NCBI GenBank assembly: GCA_002179805.1 | Contig: NAVB01001716.1 | Span: forward strand, 1-18,897 | DNA: 18,897 nt | Direction of reading: 5' to 3' | DNA from: Acanthamoeba lenticulata | Lineage: Eukaryota; Discosea; Longamoebia; Acanthamoebidae | Shown: positions 7,638 to 17,684 of the stretch, piece by piece | Numbering within the stretch: position 1 is the stretch's first letter | Layout: every line of letters starts with the position of its first letter | The notes under the pieces: generated by a model | Database searches by the model: none | Told to the model about the DNA's origin: nothing | Seen by the model: the letters and a program-made list of their open reading frames with translations, nothing else | Position numbers and translations under genes: made by a program

Positions 7638-10600
7638 TCATGTCTCCACGTCCATGTGTTTGTCGTTGTTGTCGTCCTCGGTGGTCGGCAAGGCGGGTCG
7701 GAAGATGGAGGCGTGGAGGTGGTCCGCCGACGAGGCCAGGTCGATCACGAGCCCATGCACGGCCTGCGAGGCCAGCAGGTTCGTCGCGCGGTGGTAGTAG
7801 TGCTGTCCACGTCCGCCGCACGTCAGACCAAGGCCCAAGGAAATGATGATGATGATGATGGTTATGACGAGGATGAAGAGGGAGGAGGCGTACCAGGGCC
7901 GAGGCGGCGTGGGCGGTGACGGACTCGGGGCCCAGGTGGTTGAGGAGGAGCAGGAGCAGGTTCACGATCTCGCGAACGAGGCCGGCGCTGCTCCGAGCCC
8001 CAGGGTCGGCGTGCGGGAGGCCCTGCAGAGTCTCGACCTCGGCGCACAGCGCCACGCCCAACGACACGAACAAGTTGGTCGCCTGCCGTTTGGTTTGCGC
8101 GCACGCGTGTGAGCATCGCAGCGCAGAAAGGCGACCTGGAGTCGTGGTTGTTACCTTTTCCTTCTTGGAGTGGAGGACCTCAAAGCTGGCGTCCTTGTAC
8201 TTCATCTCCACGAGCGACACCAGCCGCACGACCTTGGCCCGCAGGCTCCGGATCTGCACAACAAACAATGACCAGGCTCAGCTCGAGTCCGCCCAACAAA
8301 GCGCAAGGGGCAGAGGAGAGGAGTTGGCGGACCTCGGCGAGGTCGTACTGCTCAGAGCCCAGGTACTTGACGGCGCGGTCCAGCAGCGTGAGGCCGCCGT
8401 TAGCCGTCTTCTTGAGCATCGGTAGAAACGACGGAACTACACGAATGGGGCATGGTGAGGTAAAGGCCACGTGAATCGGCAGACGGCGACGACGACGTAC
8501 TCTTGAAGAGGTGGAGAAGGAGGTCGACGGCGAGCTCCTTGATGGACAGCGGGCTCGTGCGGCCCAGGAAGGAGAACATGAGGTTGGACATGAACAGCGG
8601 CTCGAACTTGTGGAGGAGGTGCGGTGGGCAGTGCCAGGCGAGGGCGTTGAGGATCTGAAGGGCCTTGCTGATGATCTCCCCGTGCTTGTCCATCAGGATC
8701 TCCTTCCGCTTGAGCACGCGATTGATGATCAGCGCCAGCAGCTTCGGCGTGCGCACGGCCTGCTGCGCGCAACGGCTTCGCACCGCGGCCGCTTCCAGCG
8801 TTCGGGCCGGCGCGGTTGTCTTCGTCAGCTGCACAGAAGGATTCGTCGTCGTTGTTGCCGACGTCGACGTCGACGTCCTTGTCCCGGCCGCCGCTGCGCC
8901 CTGCCGGCCGCGCAGGGCGTCGACGTAGGGAGGCAGCAGTTGAAACCGCTCTTCGCCGGCCGTCGTCGCAGCGGCGGTCGAGTCGCGCTGGGCCAGCAGG
9001 GCGAAGAAGTCCAGCTGCCCGTCGGCCTCCAGGTCCGTCCCGTCCGGATCGTCGGTCGAGTCGGCCAGCTCGCCGTCGCTCCGGCCCAAGAGGAACAGCG
9101 ACGCCAGCGATCGCGCGCTCGCTGCCCCCTGCCTGCTCGTCCCCTCGGCCTCGGTCTCTTTTTCCTTGCCCTTGTCTTTGTCCTTGTCCTTGCCCTCGAC
9201 GACGTCCATCTTGGCGTCGGCCTCGGCTCCTCTGCCCGCACTCGCGCTCTGCACGAGGATCCGCGGGTTGCGCAGCCGCCCGTGGGGCATCACCGCGGCA
9301 GCGTCGGCCTCAGCGGCGCCGTTGCAGCCTTCGAGCTTGATCGGCGCCTTGAGCGTTGTCGTTGTGGTGGTCGTGGTGGGCAGGGCCAAGGGCGCCCGAG
9401 CGGCGGCGCTCAGCAGCTGGGCGCGCTCGGCTTGGCGGCGCTCGCGGTCCTCAATCTCGTCCTTCTCGTCCCACAGGATGGCCCGGCGGCACCGCTCGGA
9501 GCCCTCGACCAGCACGTGAAGCACGCCCAGCGCCGAGAAGAGCAGCGACATGACCTCTGTCTCGTCGGCCACAAGGCCCGCTGCCGAGGACGAAGACGAC
9601 AGTTCGCTGCGCCCAGCGCTGGACTTGGGCGCCGGGGCGGCGGCCGAGGCCGAGCTCCCGCCGGAAGAAGAACGCTTCTTGGCGAGGACGATAAAGTCGG
9701 AGAGGATGGGGAGCATGACCGTGAGGGAGGCCTGCTCGTAGAGCACCTTGGCGATCGCCACGCGGAGCTCCTCGGCCAGCCTGCGCCGCTTGTCGTGCAT
9801 CTCGCTTCGCTCGGTCTCGGTCTGCGAGTCCCGGAGCGACTGGGACGAGGCATGCCGGAATAGGAGCAACACTGTCCACGGCGAGACACACCGCGCATCA
9901 GTGAGTCGATGGGTGGCCCAACAAACACGGGGCGAGGGCCGAACGCGTGGGGTGGTGTACCGCTGCCTGCGGACGAGTCCGTGGAGGCTCCCGCCTCGCT
10001 AGAGGGCAACGGAACGAGCGCCGCCGGGGAGACGGCCTGGCTGCCGAGGAGGGCAAGCAGGTGGCCCGACATGTCCTCGTCCAGCAGGTGGTGCAAGACG
10101 GCCACTTCCGACTGCCACCCACAGCATTGAATCAAGTTAAGGTCAACTTTAATGATGAACAAAATGAAGAGGCATACCGGACGAACGAGCGGCGTGAGGC
10201 CGGAAGACTGAAACTCGGCCTCGCGGGATGCCAGCGAAGTCGACAGGCGCTTCTCGCGCTTGCTCATCGGCTTGACGCCAGAGCGCTCATCCGCTTCCTC
10301 GGTGCGACGCGTCGTGGGCAGCGTCGCCAGCTGCAGCTTGCGCTTGCGCTCCTCCTCAAGCTCACTCAGGAGCCGCCGCCTGGTCTCCTCGGCCCCGGCC
10401 AGCTCCCGCTCCTGCCCATGAGCCATGGCCGTGAGTTGGTCAGATCAAATGCAAAAGTTGGCCACCAGAGCGGCGCACCTTGAGGGTCAGCTGCTCGTTG
10501 AGGGACCGGATCTGCCGCTGGAGCGACCGGCCGTCCTGCACCAGCCGCTGGTTGAGGCTGCTGTTCTGCTCCTCGAGCGTCGCCTGATTGGCCGCGGCCT

Positions 10601-13214
10601 GCTCGCCAGTCCAGACCACGTCAGCACCAATACTTAAAGGAAGCGACTGCGTCGCTAGGTTGTGGACGCACATGTTGGGCGTTCCGCTTGAGGTGTTCGA
10701 TGTTGGCCTCCTGCTCGGCCTTGACCTGCTGCAGTCGTCGCTGCATCGCCGCAAGCTCCTTCTCCATGCGCTCGCGCTCCTCCTCGGCTCTCGCCTTCTC
10801 GCGGGCGAGCTGCTTGTTCTCCTGCTGTATACGGATCAATTCATCGGCGGATGCCTCCTTGGCCGCCTTGCTGCTGGTGGTCCTGTCGGCCTCGGCCACG
10901 GCGGCGTGCTTTGGAGCGCCGTTGGACGAGGATGACGAGGACGACGATGAAGCGGACGAGGCCGCGTGTTCGGGCACACTCAGGCCCGTGGCCAGCGGGT
11001 TGATGCTCAGTATGTCATCTGCACAAAGGGGCGCGGGCCCAACGCATGCGGACATAGACAGAGTAAGTGGCCACTACCTTGCCTTCTTGACAGAGGAGTT
11101 TGGCACCAGTACCGTCGGCGACGCACGAGGACGATGAGGGTACAACGCCCGGTTCCATACGGCAACTGGCCGAGAAGAGCGAAAACTCGTCCTGTTGTGG
11201 CACTTGAGGCGCCTGCTGTGACAGTCTGAGCTCGACCTGGTCAAGGGCCTGCATCATGACGAGGTCGTCCACCTCGCTGTTCTCCGCTGCAAACGGCGGG
11301 CCGCTGGACTCGGTCCGTTGGGCCTTGTTGTTGCTGCTCGCTTGGGCTGGTTCCGAAGCGTCCGTCGACGCGCCGGGATTGGTCTGCGGCACCATCACGA
11401 GCGACGATGAGAAAATGCCCGTCGAACTCACGGACTCTTCTCGCTCGCTTCCTCCTGTGGCATTGCTGCTGGTCCGCTTCCGCTTCCTGCTGTCCTCGCG
11501 CGTGTTGTGGCCGTTTTCACTGCTCCCCGCGGCGGCGGCTTTGCTAATAAACTTGTCGATGTCGGACTCGGCAACGATGGCATCATAGAGCCATCCGCTG
11601 TCATCATCGTAGCTCTCGCTATTGCTGTTCTCCTGCTTGATCGCCGCAGCAGTGGCCGCCACCGCGGGGGCAGGGACAGCAGCTACGGCACCACTTGTCG
11701 GGACGCCGCTGGTTGGAACGTCCATCTCGTCCAGCAGCACGATTGGCGCTTCTCGATTGCCGGCAGCCGTCGATCGTTGTTGCGGCGCTGCGGCGGCAGG
11801 CCGCCCTCGTCCGTTGGCGAAGGGTGGCTGCTGTGCAGCAGGCCGTGATGACGCTGATGACGGGCCAAGCGGGACGGGCCGGTAGGACTCCTGCGCCCTC
11901 TTGGCCTTCTCTTCCTCTTCGCCCAGTGCCATCGCAAAGGCATAGGCATCGTCGGCAAAGTGGTCCGCTTCCATCCCCTTTTGCGCTGCGTCGCCCGCAT
12001 TTTGGCTCCCCCGAAAGTCGAGGCTCTTGAGCATGAACCCGTCGCCCTGGTCATCCTCGTCATGCGGGGGGATGGTGAGCACGACAGGCGCTGCCTGGTT
12101 AGGTCGTGATGCCGCCGCGGGTTGCGGCTTGGCCGACGTTGCCGCGGCCGTGGCAGGCTTCGAGGTTGTGGTCGGACCGAGTGGTCTGCGGCCAGTAATC
12201 GGGTTTGGCTGATAGCTGGGGGCCGGTGTCGTCGGCTGTCGCGAAGGTGGTGGCGCACGCGGCCCAGCGGTGGTCTGCAGTGGCAGCGTAGTGCCGCGGT
12301 AGCTGGTCGAAGCGGCGGCGGCGGGCGGCTCTGCGTGTGCAGGGAAGCGCGACGTACTCACATTAGATGATGTGGGAGCGTTCGAGCTCGTTGTCGTCGA
12401 CGAAGTGGTGCTCGTGGAGGAGGCGAACAGAAGCTGATTTTGGCCTGGCCGAGCACCCTTGGGGAAGTAGCCGTCGTAATAATTCTGCTGCCGCGCTGCG
12501 CTGCGCCTCTTGGGCGTGGTGGCGCTCTGCTGCATCCATTGGGGCGTCGTCCATGGCTTGCTTTCCACGGGCCGAGCGGGCGTTGTACCTACCCCACCAG
12601 CTGTCTTCTGTGACAGGACGCGGGTCGAGGTCGGGGCTGGTGCCCCCTGGTTCCCTACTGCTGTCGTCTTGAGCCTCTTAAAGGGTGAAGAGGCCAAGTC
12701 CTGCGAACCCGAGGCGGGAGCAGCATTTAGCGCTGTTGTAGGCTGTGCTCTTGGCTGGCCAGATGAACAGGAGAGCGTCAGAATCATTTAAAAACAGAAA
12801 TCAAATCAATTCAAATAATTCCGTATGGACAAGGTCTTACCGCTTGCCGTTGGCCTTGCACACCTTGTAGAGGGGGCTGATTTATGGTGGAGCTGACGCT
12901 CCGCTTAGATGAATTCTGCAACCCCAGCCCAGGCCTCTGCCCCGCTTGCCTGTGAGAAGTGGAAGATGAGGCGAGACAAAAACAAAACAACACACAAGCT
13001 GGACGAGACGCGACCTGAATTGGGCCATGACGGCCGAGGGCAGCGACGGCAAGTCAATTGGAGCTCCTGCACAAAACCTGTTTTTCTCTCGTTGCAATTT
13101 TTGCCCGAATTATTTCTTGTAAAAAGCACACTCACTCGCTTGCGGGCAAAGAAAGCCCTTGGAGGACTTGCTGCTGGCGTAGCACGTGCCCCAACAGGCG
13201 CGTGAGGAGAACAT
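7638..13214 (-). CDS. Large coiled-coil protein, ATRIP-like checkpoint protein candidate
   Basis: Complement of the join (in gene order) 13214-13136, 13066-13015, 12949-12841, 12754-11113, 11018-10672, 10598-10479, 10411-10178, 10111-9961, 9871-8501, 8436-8333, 8253-8155, 8082-7894, 7802-7638. This totals 4,662 nt (1,553 aa), in frame throughout. The first 570 residues are mostly disordered (Pro, Ala, Ser, Thr). An acidic amphipathic motif, NSEVDDLVMMQALDQVELRL, lies near residues 573-592 and resembles the RPA70-binding motif of ATRIP. Long coiled coils follow (about 683-812). The C-terminal 600 residues are helical, with blocks such as ISKALQILNALAWHCPPHLL and IKELAVDLLLHLFK that suggest HEAT-like repeats. 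The order acidic motif, coiled coil, helical C terminus is that of ATRIP/Ddc2/Rad26, the partner of ATR kinase on RPA-coated single-stranded DNA. The length is about twice that of human ATRIP. The name is tentative; the reading frame is firm. Translation may instead start at the ATG of exon 2 (13028-13026). Confidence 0.8.
7843..7860. repeat. (ATG)6 trinucleotide repeat inside an intron
   Basis: Six tandem ATG units, read as CAT on the gene strand, lie within the last intron (7803-7893) of the minus-strand ATRIP-like gene. It is a short microsatellite with no visible coding or regulatory role. Confidence 0.8.
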
Positions 13215-13367
13215 TCGACGTACGCTTCGCGTAGCCTGTTTCGGAGCTAACCGTGTATATATCAGCACCGCGCACTCCCACTCTCTCGTCACAACACCCA
13301 GCGGTACCACTACCTGAGGAAATCTACCAAGAAATAGTAGAAGAAAAGACGCAAACCTCTGGCCAAC
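13215..13367. promoter_or_regulatory. Compact divergent promoter region
   Basis: Only 153 nt lie between the first ATG of the minus-strand ATRIP-like gene (13214) and the ATG of the plus-strand epimerase gene (13368). A TATATAT element at 13256-13262 lies about 106 nt upstream of the plus ATG. It is followed by a pyrimidine-rich stretch (ACTCCCACTCTCTCGTC) that could hold the plus-strand start site. If the ATRIP-like gene instead starts translation in its second exon, its first exon would be 5' UTR. Both genes would still share this interval. Confidence 0.45.
13256..13262 (+). promoter_or_regulatory. TATA-box-like element of the epimerase gene
   Basis: The sequence TATATAT occurs in otherwise GC-rich DNA, about 25-30 nt before a pyrimidine-rich candidate start region near 13285. 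Spacing and uniqueness within the interval support a TATA role for the plus-strand gene; no experimental support can be read from sequence. Confidence 0.45.
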
Positions 13368-14762
13368 ATGAAGAAGACCGTGGGCATAACTGGCGCAACA
13401 GGACGTCTTGCCACTGTTCTTATCCGACAGCTCAAGCACGAGTACAATCTCAGACTGTTCTCTTTCGAAAAGCCCGAGTGTACAATGAGGCTCCCACTCC
13501 CTCAATGTTCTGGCGGAAACTCACCATCCTCGTATATGCAGGCACGGACCCTGAGACACTACAGACGGAGAAGGAGAACTACCAGACCACTGTAATCGAT
13601 CTAACGAACCGAGATTTGCTCAATGGTACTTGTAACACAGCCCTCTGACGGTGCCTGACGCATGGAGCACCAGGTATGTTTGAAGGACTAGACGTGGTCA
13701 TCCACCTGGCCGCCAACCCGCTGCCCGTACCGTTCCCTGAGCAAGGTAGCCTTCCTCGCAAGTTGTTGGTGCCGTCCCCAGTGCTCACCCACCTCTGGGC
13801 ACAACGCACTCGCCTCAGGTCCGCATGTAGTGTTCCAGAACAACATCGAGGCTACCTACAATGTGCTCGAAGAGTGCGCGAGGGCTGGGGTGAAGAGGTT
13901 AGTCTCCTTCCCCTGCTCTTACAACGAGCCGCTACTGACTCGGGCTGTCCTGCTTCAGATTTATCTTCGCCTCTACCAACCACACACAAAATGGCTCCAT
14001 GTGCTTTGATCCTTCAAGGCCCGGTAAGTGGTGCTGCGTTGCTACTCCAGTGAGAACTGATCAGTTTACTCTCTTGTGCAGAAACGCTGGACAAGGAGCG
14101 GATCAAACCGGGAACTGTGCGCACCACGGTAAGTCCTCTACTACGAGCCTTCTTTCTCTGCTGCATCAACCGCACTAACATGCGTGCAACAAGGACTTTG
14201 CGTTTCCCGACACGCTCTATGCCGTGTCCAAGCTCGCCGGCGAAAACATGTGCAAGCTTTTCTCCCTCCACAAGCGGCTCGAGACGGTCGTGATGCGCAT
14301 CGGGTGGATCAGACTTAATGGTACGTCATCCATACTATGTTGGGCTTCTTTATGCAATCCATTACAAATTCATCATATCCAGATGACCCGTCGGACACGA
14401 AGGGGACCAGCAGCGAAGACTACATGAGGGCCATGTACCTGTCCCACCGCGACGCCGTGGGCTTCTTCAGACGGGTACCTTCGTCTCTGCTCCCGATTCT
14501 TCTTTTCTTGAACTCATATCGTATGGTTCATACCACAACAGGCTATCGAAGCAGAGATGAAGCCGCTGGCCGCCGGCATCCCCTTCATGATGGCCTACGC
14601 CGTCAGCAATAACGACGCAAAGGTGCCCGTCCACTCCTCATAGAAGACATCTTCCGTATGACCCCTAAGATCAGTCTATCTGTACAGATCTATGACCTGG
14701 AGGAGACCATCGCCAACCTGGGCTACGTGCCCCAGGACAACGCGGAGCCCTTCTTCAACTGA
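13368..14762 (+). CDS. NAD-dependent epimerase/dehydrogenase of the extended SDR family, uronate dehydrogenase-like
   Basis: Join 13368-13479, 13542-13625, 13674-13745, 13819-13897, 13959-14023, 14082-14128, 14194-14320, 14383-14474, 14542-14622, 14688-14762, giving 834 nt (277 aa). The N terminus has the Rossmann dinucleotide motif GITGATG (G6, G9, G12), then DVVIHLAANP, typical of extended SDR enzymes. FIFASTNH at 117-124 holds the Ser/Thr of the active site, and Y162-x-x-x-K166 (YAVSK) is the catalytic pair. The AST-N-H arrangement and the 277-aa length are closest to uronate dehydrogenases and small NAD-dependent sugar epimerases. A role in oxidising a uronic or related sugar is possible, but the substrate cannot be read from sequence. 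No signal peptide or membrane segment is visible, so it is probably cytosolic. The second intron is only 48 nt, the shortest in the window. Confidence 0.9.
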
Positions 14763-14935
14763 TCGTCACCGCCTATGGGCTATATTTCTGATTTTTCATA
14801 TGAAATAGTATTTTCCGGCTTGATCGAAGAAAATCAGAGAAATGACTATCTGCTGCGAACACCTCTCTTGTTGAAGATCCACCGTGGATCACGGTCGGGT
14901 TGCTGTTCCCTGTAGAGTCACAAAGCAAGCACCGC
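14763..14935. promoter_or_regulatory. Short intergenic region before the first carotenoid oxygenase gene
   Basis: This 173-nt gap between two plus-strand genes is AT-rich at its left end, with TATATTT at 14781-14787 and CATATGAAATAG just after. These may belong to the 3' end of the epimerase gene or to the promoter of the oxygenase gene. No ORF or structured RNA was recognised. Confidence 0.35.
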
Positions 14936-17397
14936 ATGGATCCTTCCTCCACAAAAAACCACATCGAAGTGGCCCACCTGGCCTCGGCCGCCACACTTTG
15001 GCGAGAGCTGGGGAGCTGGAACCTCAAGTTGATGTGGGCTCGCTTGTGGGGATTAATACGAGCGCACCCCTACGCCACCAGCGCGACCATTGCAGCAATG
15101 GCTGGGGTTTGGGCCGCCTACAAGGTATACGTCGCTGAGCCCGCGCTTCGCAAGCGGGCGGAGCAAGAAAAACGACGTGTGCGCGTCCTCTCCAACTCTC
15201 CCTTCGCCGTTGGATTCAAGAACTGCCCCGAGGTAGGTGTCCGCTTGCACACGCGCGTAGCACTTCTTTTTGCTTACGTGCGGGAGCATCCATGCGCAGA
15301 CGGTGGAGGCGATCGAGCTGGCCGTCGAGGGTGAGCTCCCCCGGTGGCTGGCTGGGAAGCTCTTTCGTTCGGGCCCTGGCACGCTCGAGGTGGCGACGGA
15401 GCTGGGCTTCAACTACCTCGTCAACCATTGGTTCGACGGCCTCACGGTACGCCCACTTCGTTGCTCTTTTTATACACATAAAAATAATAAGAAAGAGAGC
15501 TTACCTCCTTGTGGTTTGCAGATGCTGCATGGGTTCGAGATCAAGGACGGCCGGGTGTTCTACGCGAACCAGAAGGCTGCGCGCGAGGTCGAGAACTACA
15601 TTGCCCGACATGGCGGGTACCTGGCCTTCCTTGGGCGCGCCTTTCCCAGTCCATCGCATTGGGCATCACCACTCAACCATCAGTGCAACGTCGCACGCAG
15701 GGATTTCATCACGTTCGGCGCCGATCCATGCAAGACGACATTCAACAAGCTCTCCACGGCCTTCCGCATGTTGTACGTGTGGTGCTTCGCCCGTACTACC
15801 TCCTGCCGCGTCTCCTCACTTTGTTCTTCTCGCGATTGTGGTAATCAGTTTGCCGGCTGATCCGAAGACGGGTGGCGACGCTGTCAACATTGGCGTCACC
15901 ATTAAGCGCATCCAGGGTCCGTCCTCAAACCACTTGTGCCTGGCAAGGCGCAAAAATACGGGGCTTTTTCAGCTGACGCCAAGCTTTGGCGCGTCATGAC
16001 CTGCAGGTCAACTCTACAACCAGACAGACGCCAACATGCTGATGGCGTTCGACCCTCAGACGCTCAAGACCACAGGCAAGCGTGAGACCTATGAGCGTTT
16101 CGACAAGAGGCTCAAGGGGCCGTTCTCCAGCGCTCATGGCCAGTACGACGCCAAGCGCCGCGAATACGTGCGTTGCCATCAACCGCCCAACTCGCGCCAC
16201 GGGTCCTCCAGTCCGCTAACGTTTGCTCGTTCGTTCAGGTCAACTACGTGTGCGACATCGGTGTCGGCGCGATCTACAGCATCTTTGCTGTGCCGGACGA
16301 GGGCGAGACGCGCGTGCTGTGCACGTTCAAGGCGCCGCAAATCTCCTACATGCACTCGTTCGCACTCACCGACAACTATTTCATCCTTCAGGCACCGGCC
16401 CACCTCTCACTTGGGCGTGTGCGCGATGAGCCCGGGCTTCTTGCTAACGCTTGTGTGCTTGCTTGGTGCTCGTGCAGGCATGGCCGCTGTACATTAATGC
16501 GCCCAAGCTGTTATGGCACAAGGCTGTGGTCGAGGCGATGACCTGGAATGGGGACGAGCCCAGTCGCTTTTACGTGGTGGACCGCAACTCGGGCGAGCTG
16601 GTGCATACTTATGAGGCCCCGGCGGCCTTCTGCTTCCACAACATCAACGCGTGGGAGGAAGATGATGGCGACACGATCGTGATGGATCTCTCGCTCTACG
16701 CTGACAGCTCCCTCATTGACGATCTCCGGCTCGACAGGATCCTCTCGGCCACGCCCAAGTACGAACGCGGCGAGTTGGTGCGCTTCTCGCTCGAGAAAGT
16801 GCGGTCCGACGCGGACGCGAGCGGCGGAGCGGAGCGAAGGGTCACGAAGCGGGTCCTCTACGCCAACACGGTCGAGCTGCCGCGCATTAACGTCCAACGC
16901 CACATGCAGCCCTACACCTACGCCTACGGCATGACGATGAGCGAGACAGAGACCTGGTTCCTCGACCGCATTGTCAAGTTCAACGTGAAGACAGGCGAGA
17001 AGGTCCTATGGATGGCCGAGGGCCTCTACCCCGCCGAGCCCATCTTCTTGGCTTCTCCTGATGCCACCGAGGAGGACGACGGTGTGCTCCTCAGGTACGC
17101 TCGTCCCCATCTTTGTCGCCAATGTCTCGACGCAGGCACGGGTTTTGACAAAGCGGCCCATTTCGTGTACAGCATCGTGTTGGACGGCGCGACCGCGAAG
17201 AGCTTCCTGCTCGTGCTGGACGCTCGGGACTTGAGCGAGATCGCGCGAGCCCATGTCCCGCACCACATTCCGTTCGGTTTCCACGGTGCGATTCCTCTTC
17301 TCCACCCTTGAGCTTCAACACTATCGAGCTTGCTAACTGGTGGGTATGTGAAACAGGCAACTTCTTCGGGGTGGGTGATACGTCGGACATGGCCTGA
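14936..17397 (+). CDS. Carotenoid cleavage oxygenase (RPE65/BCO/CCD family), copy 1
   Basis: Join 14936-15232, 15300-15446, 15522-15616, 15701-15772, 15849-15916, 16007-16167, 16239-16391, 16478-17094, 17173-17285, 17357-17397, giving 1,764 nt (587 aa). Family enzymes are non-haem Fe(II) proteins that split a polyene double bond with O2. All four iron-binding histidines are in place: H270 (SAHGQYD), H319 (YMHSFALT), H385 (FCFHNINAWE) and H574 (PFGFHGNFF), with family-like spacing. Other signatures are LPRWLAGKLFRSGPG, NHWFDGLT followed by MLHGFE, and FAVPDEGETRVLC. Residues 47-66 form a hydrophobic stretch before a very basic segment (ALRKRAEQEKRR), a possible membrane anchor. ATG 14936 is the first ATG in this frame. 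Intron 7 must begin with GC rather than GT. A tandem paralogue follows 287 nt downstream. Carotenoid cleavage is well supported; substrate and cleavage position (retinal or another apocarotenoid) are not. Confidence 0.93.
16392..16477 (+). other. Non-canonical GC-AG intron (intron 7 of carotenoid oxygenase copy 1)
   Basis: Domain continuity requires FILQ to be followed by AWPLYIN, the usual family junction. That places the donor at CAG|GCACCG and the acceptor at GTGCAG|GCA. No GT donor nearby keeps the frame. The downstream paralogue has CAG|GTACTT at the same position and phase. Confidence 0.75.
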
Positions 17398-17684
17398 TCG
17401 GGCCGGTGCACACTTCACCCAAGGTGCAGAGTGGCTGGGAGTCTTCCGATTCAACTTCAAAATGGTCCATTTCGTCCTATTTCAACTCCAATAGAAGGAT
17501 TTATTCGGCCTCCCAATCGAAAAGAATTTATTTCTGGTTGGCCAAAAAAACGCAGAAAATACAAAACCTCCGTTGCCATTCGAGTTCCCCGCAGAAAACA
17601 CCAGCAAGGGCTCAACATAAAAGGACCAACGTTAGTCATGGCAAGCAAAGGAACAGTGGAACTCTATCTCACAAGCAAGCATTC
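17398..17684. promoter_or_regulatory. AT-rich intergenic region between the tandem oxygenase genes
   Basis: This 287-nt gap is much richer in A and T than its neighbours. It contains a 13-nt perfect inverted repeat, AAATGGTCCATTT, at 17460-17472 and a TATA-like CATAAAAGG at 17616-17624, about 60 nt before the chosen ATG of copy 2. The frame of copy 2 stays open upstream through most of this region, but the encoded residues resemble nothing and do not match the N terminus of copy 1. I therefore treat it as non-coding. Confidence 0.4.
17616..17624 (+). promoter_or_regulatory. TATA-like element upstream of carotenoid oxygenase copy 2
   Basis: CATAAAAGG differs from the TATA consensus at the first base only and sits 60-70 nt before the chosen start codon. 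Its position supports the start at 17685 with a short leader. It is a single weak match in an AT-rich stretch. Confidence 0.3.

Noticed and set aside
7843..7860. Tandem ATG units considered as part of a repeat array or CRISPR-like element
   Set aside because: Only a six-unit trinucleotide microsatellite in an intron; there are no spacers or longer repeats, and the genome is eukaryotic.
8511..9863. Plus-strand open frame of 450 codons opposite the ATRIP-like gene
   Set aside because: It mirrors a long GC-rich exon. The minus frame joins neighbouring exons in frame at good splice sites and has helical repeats, while this frame is Arg/Gly/Leu-rich with no recognisable content.
12331..12361. Strong donor-like GTGAGTACG and a CAG 31 nt later on the minus strand, inside the large exon of the ATRIP-like gene
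   Set aside because: At 31 nt it is shorter than any other intron in the window (minimum 48), and the frame stays open without splicing.
16511..16903. Minus-strand open frame of 130 codons inside carotenoid oxygenase copy 1
   Set aside because: It is antisense to the largest exon, which carries an iron-binding histidine and family motifs on the plus strand; no independent support.
17406..17684. In-frame upstream extension of carotenoid oxygenase copy 2 by 93 codons
   Set aside because: The region is AT-rich, its residues do not resemble the N terminus of copy 1, and it begins only nine bases after the stop codon of copy 1, leaving no room for a promoter.
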